Assembly (NCBI RefSeq): GCF_003686955.1 | Contig: NZ_RCVM01000015.1 | Coordinates: 1-50,290 of the forward strand | Source of the DNA: Streptococcus hillyeri | Lineage (GTDB): Bacteria > Bacillota > Bacilli > Lactobacillales > Streptococcaceae | Direction: 5' to 3' | DNA: 50,290 nt | Shown: positions 44,410-50,290 of the stretch, one piece after another | Numbering within the stretch: position 1 is the first letter of the stretch | Layout: each line of letters begins with the position of its first letter | Notes under the pieces: model-generated | Database searches by the model: none | What the model was told of the DNA's origin: nothing | The model's input: the letters and a program-made list of their open reading frames with translations, nothing else | Translations under genes and position numbers: made by a program

Positions 44410-45516
44410 CTATTGACTATTCTTTTTAACGACATGATCCTTGATAATTTGATAGAGACTTGCTGCTAAAGGTACTGCTACTAGCATTCCTGGTATACCT
44501 GCCAAAGCACCACCCAATGTAATAGCGACTAAGACCCACATACCCGGAAGTCCGATTGAGCCTCCGACCACACGTGGATAGATGAGATTACCTTCAAATT
44601 GTTGTAAGACCACTAGAAAAACAACAAACCATAGGGCTTGAGAAATGGACTGGGTCGCTAGCAAAATAAATCCAATTACCAAGCCGATATAAGCCCCCAC
44701 AACTGGGATAATTGCTGTAAAGGCTACAAGCACTCCCACCGTTGCAGCATAGGGAAATCCAAAGATTTTCATTCCCAAAGCTGTTAGACTTCCTAAAATC
44801 ATAGCTTCAAGGGTCTGGCTCACCAAAAATCCGTGGAAACGATTATCTAAAATCTTAACAACGTAGCGCACCTTACTCGCGTATTTACCAAGATAGGTAT
44901 CCGTTAAAAGTCCTACTTGTCTGATCAAGGTTTCCTTATTTCCTAAAACATAGAGGGAGAAAATAAGGCTAACAAAGACATTTAGAAGTGTCGAGGCAAT
45001 AGAAGAAACAGACGATAAAATCCCTGTCAAAACAGTCAAGACCTGTTTCAAAATTTGTTGACTATAAGAACTAATCGTCGTCGCTAAATCCGTATCCTCT
45101 CCCAAATAGTTAAGAAGTTTAGCAACGTACTTATTGTCATTTAAGTCATTAATCCATTGGTTAATACCAGAGGTATCAATCGTTAACAACGATTTGATAC
45201 TTGAAATCAAATCTGGCAAGACAATCGAGAAAATCCAGACAATAATCACAACAAAGGTCAGGTAAGCCAAGACGAGTGATAAACCTCTCTTAGCACCTTC
45301 TGCCCGTTTACCTGATAAAAACAGACCAAACAGACGCTCATAAGCCGACATCACGATATTGACAATATAAGCAATGGCAGCCCCAATCAAAAAGGGTTGA
45401 CCAGCTGTCCAAACCGTCCCGACCAAACGAGCCCCTGTACTCCAGTAAGCCTGCACCATGTAGCAGAGAATAAAGGCTACAACAATATAATAAACGTGTT
45501 TTTTTTCAAAATTCAT
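44410..45516 (-). CDS. AI-2E family transporter (YdbI/TqsA-like permease)
   Basis: 368 residues with about eight membrane helices. GAAIAYIVNIVMSAYERLFG, GFPYAATVGVLVAFTAIIPVVGAYIG (split in the protein around a Pro) and GGSIGLPGMWVLVAITLGGALAG are typical of the family. Members export or exchange small molecules or act as Na+/H+ antiporters, and few have proven autoinducer transport. It is the last of three minus-strand genes, 20 bases after the esterase. Confidence 0.85.
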   Translation of the reverse strand: MNFEKKHVYYIVVAFILCYMVQAYWSTGARLVGTVWTAGQPFLIGAAIAYIVNIVMSAYERLFGLFLSGKRAEGAKRGLSLVLAYLTFVVIIVWIFSIVLPDLISSIKSLLTIDTSGINQWINDLNDNKYVAKLLNYLGEDTDLATTISSYSQQILKQVLTVLTGILSSVSSIASTLLNVFVSLIFSLYVLGNKETLIRQVGLLTDTYLGKYASKVRYVVKILDNRFHGFLVSQTLEAMILGSLTALGMKIFGFPYAATVGVLVAFTAIIPVVGAYIGLVIGFILLATQSISQALWFVVFLVVLQQFEGNLIYPRVVGGSIGLPGMWVLVAITLGGALAGIPGMLVAVPLAASLYQIIKDHVVKKNSQ

Positions 45517-45535
45517 AGACTGATTATACCATACT

Positions 45536-46159
45536 TTAGTTCAAATAAGGGCGCAAGGCCTCTGCTAGACGCTCATAGGCTGTCTGACTGAGGTGGAGAC
45601 CATCCGTCGTGTACTCATTTGCCAGCTGACCATCACCATCCAAAAGCAAAGTGTAAAGGTCAATAACATCCACTCCTGGCAAAGTTTCCAGACTAGCATT
45701 AAGCGACTGAATGTCTTTATTTTTGCGGATTTTAACAGTTTTGGAAAAAGCTGGCGCTTCATTCACTGGAAGAACGGATAAGAGATAAGTCTCTGATTTC
45801 GGACTTAACAGGCGAAGCTGGCTGAGCAGCTCTGCTATTTTTCCAACCGTATCAGCCACCGAATACCCCATTCCCAAATCATTGACACCAATCGTGAGAA
45901 AAATTTTGCTTGGAGAAAGCGCTAAAACTTGCTCCTCAAGATGGTCTAACAACCAGTTCGTATCCGTTCCTGCAATCCCACGATTTAAGATGGACCATTC
46001 TCTTCCGAGATATTTTTTCAAAGGAAAAAACTCTGTTATCGAATCTCCGACAAAAACAATACTGCCAGCAGTTGCCGTTTGATTTTCCAAGCGAAACTGG
46101 TCCAAACGCTTTTGGTGATAGGCTGATAAGCCTGGGGTAATGACATCAATTTCAGACAT
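45536..46159 (-). CDS. SGNH/GDSL-type esterase
   Basis: 207 residues, no signal peptide. FVGDSITEFFPLKKYLG holds block I with the nucleophile Ser, GIAGTDTNWLLDHL block II, FLTIGVNDLGMG block III (Asn), and TTDGLHLSQTAYERL the Asp-x-x-His block V. It is probably a cytoplasmic carbohydrate or acyl esterase. The same superfamily as the C-terminal half of NeuA, but no reason to link their substrates. The start is one base before the HAD stop, so the two are coupled. Confidence 0.88.
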   Translation of the reverse strand: MSEIDVITPGLSAYHQKRLDQFRLENQTATAGSIVFVGDSITEFFPLKKYLGREWSILNRGIAGTDTNWLLDHLEEQVLALSPSKIFLTIGVNDLGMGYSVADTVGKIAELLSQLRLLSPKSETYLLSVLPVNEAPAFSKTVKIRKNKDIQSLNASLETLPGVDVIDLYTLLLDGDGQLANEYTTDGLHLSQTAYERLAEALRPYLN

Positions 46160-46963
46160 TTACATCTCCTTTAAGACATTTTCTAAGACTTGTAGAACAC
46201 CATCTTCTGTATGAGAAGGTGCCAAAAAATTCGCTACTGCTTTGACAGCGTCTGTGGCATTTGCCATGGCATAAGAATATTCAAACCTCTCTAGCATCTC
46301 AAGGTCATTAGGACTGTCTCCAAAAACCATGACTTCCGCAGGTGATAACTGCCATTCTGTCATGAGATAATCAAGTCCAACTGCCTTATGAACTGTTTTG
46401 GGTAAAATATCCAGCCAATTAAAGCCCGTTTCAACCACACGAAAAGAGGTTCCTATTAGGTAATTTTCAATTTCAGCGAAATTTTGTTCAAAGTTATCTT
46501 CAAATTGTATGCTAATACGGTAAAGTGGAACCTGTGAAGCCTGATGCAGATGAGATAGCTCTTCAATAGACGTGAAAAATTGTGACAGGAATGCTTTTTG
46601 TTCTGTTGGCAAGGTCTCTAAGACATAGGTTACCTCTCCAGCAGACAGAAAATGCTGCGCATCTGGAAATCTCTCCTCTAGAAATCTTAACAAGGGTTCT
46701 TGCTCTTCCTTGTCCATAAAAAGCGAAAAGACCTCTCTTCCTTTATGAACCAACTGTGCTCCATTTTCCGCAATAAAGGTCAATTGATTAGCGTGTTTTG
46801 GAAAGAGGTCTCTCAGTCGCTTCATGTTATTACCTGTAGCGATGACAAGAGGAATCTCACGCTTTTTCAGTTCTTCGAACACTGCCTCAAAGCGCTGTTC
46901 ATTATAAGAATTGTGACCACTTAGAAAGGTACCATCCATGTCTGTCGCAATTAGTTTTATCAT
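46160..46963 (-). CDS. Cof-type HAD-IIB sugar-phosphate phosphatase
   Basis: 267 residues. Motif I IATDMDGTFLSG (nucleophile Asp), motif II VIATGNNM, and motif III/IV VMVFGDSPNDLEML with the two acidic metal ligands are complete. A cap domain of type C2 lies between. The group dephosphorylates sugar phosphates, FMN and similar compounds, and precise substrates are rarely known. It is the first gene of the three-gene minus-strand set. Confidence 0.9.
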   Translation of the reverse strand: MIKLIATDMDGTFLSGHNSYNEQRFEAVFEELKKREIPLVIATGNNMKRLRDLFPKHANQLTFIAENGAQLVHKGREVFSLFMDKEEQEPLLRFLEERFPDAQHFLSAGEVTYVLETLPTEQKAFLSQFFTSIEELSHLHQASQVPLYRISIQFEDNFEQNFAEIENYLIGTSFRVVETGFNWLDILPKTVHKAVGLDYLMTEWQLSPAEVMVFGDSPNDLEMLERFEYSYAMANATDAVKAVANFLAPSHTEDGVLQVLENVLKEM

Positions 46964-46989
46964 ACAAGACTACTTTTTTTACTCTAGGG

Positions 46990-47055
46990 GTAAGGGAGCA
47001 ACGGAACAACTTGGTCGGATTGCAAGCAATCTCGTGGTCAAGCTAGTTCCCTTAC
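46990..47055. repeat. Nested hairpin in the gap between hasB and the HAD gene
   Basis: Arms GTAAGGGA (46990-46997) and TCCCTTAC (47048-47055), then CTTG/CAAG, then a 14-bp perfect palindrome GATTGCAAGCAATC. It could be a terminator-like element or a short mobile repeat. No coding function. Confidence 0.5.
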
Positions 47056-47068
47056 TAACTACACAACT

Positions 47069-47180
47069 AATACTCATTCAAATTCAAAATTAGATTTTTA
47101 TAACCTCTATTTTGATGGGTTAGTGAAAGTAAGGGGGTAAACCGTTTCTTTCACCACAGTGGACAGTTCCCATAATATCT
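47069..47180 (-). repeat. Hairpin-rich repeat, terminal fragment (copy 5)
   Basis: ATACTCATTCAAATTCAAAATTAG matches the outer end of copy 2 (11500). ACAGTGGACAGTTCCC a little further on resembles the CTGTCC/GGACAG part of the family. A GTGAAAG/CTTTCAC stem lies between. The remaining DNA to 47568 is AT-rich with no supportable gene. Confidence 0.45.
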
Positions 47181-47568
47181 ACTTTGTCATCTTGGACACT
47201 GTAGCTGTATAAGTAGAAAGCGATAATTCTCAACTCTCCTAGTAGCTAAAGCTATAAATCCACAGTTTTGTTGGAGTGCCAGCCGCATGAGAAGACTTTA
47301 GAGAAAAGAAAATATTTTTGTCTCCATCTAATTTTGATTTTTATAGAGTATAAATCTGTCGTTTTTAGTTGTTCCATGTCGCATCTTTTAAAACAAATAA
47401 AAGGCCGATTAACTCCGCAAATGATTTTTAAATCATCGGAATTGTTCACCCTTTTAGTTTATATATACTTTTAATTGTCATGTAAATATGCTACACACGA
47501 CATGTTAAGCCTCTTCAGACTTATTTTCCCCTATTTCTTTGTCGCAATCTGTTTTACCATATAAAATT

Positions 47569-47664
47569 TCATTTCTTACATTTCTCATTATCAATTACTT
47601 TAATGGTGATGAAAGCAAAATATCCTAGAATAGAAAATGCAACAATAAATAGTAACTCAATCAT
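47569..47664 (-). CDS. 31-residue membrane peptide overlapping the end of hasB
   Basis: The ATG at 47664 overlaps the last codons of hasB in another frame. The peptide MIELLFIVAFSILGYFAFIT and its tail IKVIDNEKCKK form one membrane helix with a charged end. No strong Shine-Dalgarno is visible, so expression would need coupling to hasB. Removing one A in the AAGAAATG run at about 47572-47579 would extend the frame to a stop at 47505, giving about 51 residues with an acidic tail (CDKEIGENKSEEA). It may be a small regulator, the frameshifted remains of a gene, or chance. Confidence 0.35.
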   Translation of the reverse strand: MIELLFIVAFSILGYFAFITIKVIDNEKCKK

Positions 47665-48757
47665 TATTAAATATGTCCCTTGTAAAAACTTTTTCTTTAT
47701 GAGGGATTAATTCAGGCGTCATTCGGTTCGCAATCACCAAATCAACGGCATCAACAAAATCTTCTAAACTATCTTTGCTACTTTTATTACGTATTTGATA
47801 ATCTTTTTCTAATAACCTAACTAAGTTGTAAGTACTAGATTCTCTATCATTATCAGAATCCTTTTTCATTGCGTAATTATACACACCTATTATCTTAGAT
47901 TTGTCCTGTTTTAATATTTTATCAATTTTCTCTTTTAACAAACTAGGTCTAATGACTTGATTTTCATGTAAAATATTTGATATTAAATCACTATTAGTCT
48001 CTAGCCAAGTTTGGTGAGTATCTTTAGGTAAACAGTAACCGCCAAAACCAAACGAAGGATTATTATAATAATTCCCTATACGATTATCATAGGAAATTCC
48101 CTCAATAACATCTTTTGAATTTAGGTTTTCTTTTATAGCATAGTTATCTATAATATTGAAAAAAGCAACTCTCATAGCTAAATACGTATTAGAAAATAAC
48201 TTAACAGTTTCAGACTCTTTTGTACCCATCATTAAAATAGGTACATCATTTTCAATAACAGTTTGATATAAGTGAACTACTTTTTCTCCTATCTCTTTGT
48301 TGTTTGTGCCAACAATCAATCTACTTGGATTCAATAAATCATTAACCGCTTGTCCTTCTCTTAAAAATTCAGGACTAAATACAATATTCTCTCTATTTAA
48401 TGTAGATGTAAATCCAATTGGAATAGTAGATTTAATAATAATCGGAATATCAGTCTGTAATTCTTCTACCACATTTTCTACAATACTCGTATCTAGTCCC
48501 TTTTCAGTGTAGTTAGTAGGCACACAAATAAAAATATAGTCTATATTATCTAACTCAATTTTATTTGTATAATGAATATTTGTAGTTGTTTGTAATATAT
48601 CCTCTATTTCTATTTCTTTTATAGGAGAAATTTTATTTTTTAATAACTCGAGTTTTTCAAGATTATTATCCACTAACGTCACTTTATGCTTACTTGAAAA
48701 GACACAGGCGTGAGATAAGCCTACATATCCTGCTCCTAGTATTAAAATATTACTCAT
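47657..48757 (-). CDS. hasB: UDP-glucose 6-dehydrogenase (hyaluronan precursor supply)
   Basis: 366 residues, somewhat shorter than the 402 of group A streptococcal HasB. The NAD motif is ILGAGYVGLSHACVFSS. The catalytic region has IVFSPEFLREG (Glu), VKLFSNTYLAMRVAFFN (Lys, Asn) and FGFGGYCLPKDT with catalytic Cys242. The C terminus EKVFTRDIFNND matches HasB proteins, so the reduction is internal rather than a truncation. It oxidises UDP-glucose to UDP-glucuronate with NAD. It overlaps the hasA end by eight bases and is cotranscribed. No hasC follows. Confidence 0.92.
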   Translation of the reverse strand: MSNILILGAGYVGLSHACVFSSKHKVTLVDNNLEKLELLKNKISPIKEIEIEDILQTTTNIHYTNKIELDNIDYIFICVPTNYTEKGLDTSIVENVVEELQTDIPIIIKSTIPIGFTSTLNRENIVFSPEFLREGQAVNDLLNPSRLIVGTNNKEIGEKVVHLYQTVIENDVPILMMGTKESETVKLFSNTYLAMRVAFFNIIDNYAIKENLNSKDVIEGISYDNRIGNYYNNPSFGFGGYCLPKDTHQTWLETNSDLISNILHENQVIRPSLLKEKIDKILKQDKSKIIGVYNYAMKKDSDNDRESSTYNLVRLLEKDYQIRNKSSKDSLEDFVDAVDLVIANRMTPELIPHKEKVFTRDIFNND

Positions 48758-50021
48758 TATCTTCCTCCTTCTCTTCGATATGCACTTCCGTTAGTTTCTC
48801 CCTTGTTCCCCATTTTGCATCTCGTATTGTAAGCAAAGCATACATTCTAATCGGCTGTAGCAAAAATAAGTGTAACATTGCATACAAAGGAGATATTAAG
48901 AATAAAAATGGATGCTTTATTGCATAATGTATATTACGAGCAAAAGCTGAAAGTATCACACCTGCTATCAAAACAAATACACTATGTAGACCTCTCTCAA
49001 ATGAAAATATGAAAACGAACATTGAAAATGTCAACATAAAAAATAAAACTATCTCTAACAATGACCAAAATGCAACTATTGGTCTTTTATTTATCATTTT
49101 GACTGCAATAATGCTTTCTCTAAAAAATGATTTATTCCAGCGAATTTGTTGTCTTAAAAATTGATTTATATTATTAGGCACATCTGTTGTTGCTCTTGCT
49201 GTTGTTTGATATTTAGTTTTCCCTAGTCTATTAGCAAAATTTGTCAAACATCTATCATCACCTATATTTACCGGTACACCTAAAAATTTTTGATTCGTAT
49301 AATGCTCTAAATTAGGTATGACTACTTCTCTTCGGTAGCAAGATAGAGGACCAGAGCACGTCAAAATATTTCCGGTATATGACTGCGCTGCTCTTTCTAC
49401 TCTAAACGCATTATCATATCTTATGTCTATTAGGCGTGTTAATAAATTTTCATCTCGATTTCTTGCGTTAACATGACCAGTAACTGCAAATACTTTTTCA
49501 TCATTAAATGCCTTCAACAATTCTTCTAATGCATTTGGATAAACATACGTATCAGAATCTACTGTGAAAAATACATCAGCATTAGAACGTTCAAAGGCAT
49601 ATGCCTGTGCGTGTCGTTTTCCTTTATTTTGTTCTGCTAAATGAATGATTACATTTTTATATTTTTCTTTATTGTTATTTACGTATGCCATCAATTCCAG
49701 CATACCACTTTTATCTGGACTTCCGTCGTCAATAAAGTAAATTTCTTCTACTGGATAGGTTTGATTTGCAATACTTTCCAAGGTGTTGATTAGTCCATTA
49801 CCTGCTTCATTATAACTCGGAATGACACACGCTACTTTATAATCCTTTTTTACAGTGCCTTTATATTCTTTATAGGTAAAAGAAAACAACATTTTACTAA
49901 ATAGATAGATCATCAAAAATATGCCATAAGCATTTAAAACATTATCATCTAATTGCCATAAAAAGAAAAATAAAATTGAAAATAGAATAAAATTAATGAA
50001 AAGTATAATCTTATTGTCCAT
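48750..50021 (-). CDS. hasA: Hyaluronan synthase (class I, HasA)
   Basis: 423 residues, close to the 419 of streptococcal HasA. Two N-terminal and about four C-terminal membrane segments surround the GT2 domain. Key motifs: VIPSYNEAG (66-75), FTVDSDTYVYPNALEELLK with DSD at 155-157, TGHVNARNRD, CSGPLSCYRREV, GDDRCLT at 254-260 and QQIRW at 291-295. The similarity to S. pyogenes HasA is far stronger than to the type 3 pneumococcal synthase. It makes and exports hyaluronan from UDP-GlcNAc and UDP-GlcA. The start has AAAGGAG nine bases upstream. Strong consensus promoter with a TA tract. Confidence 0.94.
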   Translation of the reverse strand: MDNKIILFINFILFSILFFFLWQLDDNVLNAYGIFLMIYLFSKMLFSFTYKEYKGTVKKDYKVACVIPSYNEAGNGLINTLESIANQTYPVEEIYFIDDGSPDKSGMLELMAYVNNNKEKYKNVIIHLAEQNKGKRHAQAYAFERSNADVFFTVDSDTYVYPNALEELLKAFNDEKVFAVTGHVNARNRDENLLTRLIDIRYDNAFRVERAAQSYTGNILTCSGPLSCYRREVVIPNLEHYTNQKFLGVPVNIGDDRCLTNFANRLGKTKYQTTARATTDVPNNINQFLRQQIRWNKSFFRESIIAVKMINKRPIVAFWSLLEIVLFFMLTFSMFVFIFSFERGLHSVFVLIAGVILSAFARNIHYAIKHPFLFLISPLYAMLHLFLLQPIRMYALLTIRDAKWGTREKLTEVHIEEKEEDNE

Positions 50022-50101
50022 ACTAACCTACTCCTTTGATATATAATTATCTGATTCATAATAGATAGATTTACATAGCTAGCAAATAAATACAACAATT
50101 A

Positions 50102-50130
50102 ATTATATATATATATATAATATTTGTCAA
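50102..50130 (-). promoter_or_regulatory. hasAB promoter with (TA)8 tract in its spacer
   Basis: On the minus strand TTGACA (50130-50125), a 17-base spacer and TATAAT (50107-50102), both boxes perfect. The TA run (50104-50119 on the plus strand) fills most of the spacer and reaches into the -10 box. Change by one TA unit would make the spacer 15 or 19. Confidence 0.8.
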
Positions 50131-50180
50131 GTAATATGCAGGACAAACGCATGAAGAAAATCATTGGTAATTTCCCAAAG

Positions 50181-50290
50181 TAATTTCCACTTTAGCTTTC
50201 GAAGTGGAAATTAGTCTAAAACGGATTTTTATGGTGGAATTAAGTCTGAGACGTTTGTGTTAGAAATGAGTCCTTACTATGACAAAATAT
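50181..50290 (+). mobile_element. Possible IS21-type element end (cut by window edge)
   Basis: TAATTTCCACTT and AAGTGGAAATTA form a perfect 12-bp hairpin (50181-50192 and 50202-50213). Two to three near repeats follow: GTGGAAATTAGTCTAAAACG, GTGGAATTAAGTCTGAGACG and TTAGAAATGAGTCC. Multiple short related repeats at an end are characteristic of IS21-family elements. The transposase genes would lie to the right, outside the window. Confidence 0.4.

Noticed and set aside
48750..50021. hasA as a type 3 pneumococcal capsule synthase
   Set aside because: Length and motifs such as CSGPLSCYRREV and GDDRCLTNF follow streptococcal HasA far more closely than the type 3 synthase.
1..50290. tRNA or rRNA genes
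   Set aside because: No cloverleaf with the GGTTCRANYCC arm or rRNA-like sequence was noticed by eye on either strand.

Overview
The window looks like chromosomal DNA of a low-GC Streptococcus. Streptococcus suis or a close relative is my best guess from gene order (pheS, GNAT gene, pheT; prfB, ftsE, ftsX) and from a sialic-acid capsule locus. This is inference from protein families and synteny recalled from memory, not a database match.

Layout. (1) 0-12 kb: the tail of an IS30-type transposase, a deleted fumarate-reductase/flavocytochrome-like lipoprotein gene, then core genes: a PH-domain protein, a small membrane protein, prfC, an MBL hydrolase, an alpha/beta hydrolase, ftsX, ftsE, prfB (with its +1 programmed frameshift intact), queG, a small membrane protein and a nitroreductase. 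Two related intergenic repeats of roughly 450-500 bp lie in opposite orientation at the two ends of this block. (2) 12-22.5 kb: a GNAT gene, phoH, a CPBP membrane protease, an mcrBC type IV restriction pair, pheT, a GNAT gene, and pheS behind a phenylalanine-type T-box leader. The mcrBC pair sits between two 72-73 bp direct copies of the pheT 3' end, its terminator and an extended -10 promoter. (3) 22.5-25.8 kb: an accessory strip with repeats, a large nested hairpin, a Fic gene with a perfect palindrome at its promoter, IS66 debris and a holin-like small ORF. (4) 25.8-44 kb: a Wzx/Wzy-type polysaccharide operon, all on the minus strand. Read from its promoter it encodes glf, a CapD/FlaA1-type dehydratase, an initiating sugar-phosphate transferase preceded by an epimerase/reductase partner, glycosyltransferases, an EpsG-type polymerase, two alternating GT2 plus DUF6625-like pairs, a GT52-type sialyltransferase, a flippase, then neuB, a membrane acyltransferase, neuC, neuD and a neuA-esterase fusion. 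(5) 44.4-47 kb: an AI-2E family permease, an SGNH esterase and a Cof-type HAD phosphatase. (6) 47.5-50.1 kb: hasA-hasB for hyaluronan, with a consensus promoter whose spacer is mostly a (TA)8 tract, followed by what may be an IS21-type end.

How it works together. The strain appears able to make two chemically different surface polymers from loci about 4 kb apart: a sialylated heteropolymer (NeuC, NeuB and NeuA make CMP-sialic acid; the sialyltransferase adds it; NeuD, the NeuA esterase domain and a membrane acyltransferase could tune O-acetylation) and hyaluronan (HasB supplies UDP-glucuronate, HasA polymerises and exports). No wzg/wzh/wzd/wze capsule control module and no hasC are in the window. 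Members of one hairpin-rich repeat family lie at the edges of nearly every accessory block, which suggests they mark recombination joints.
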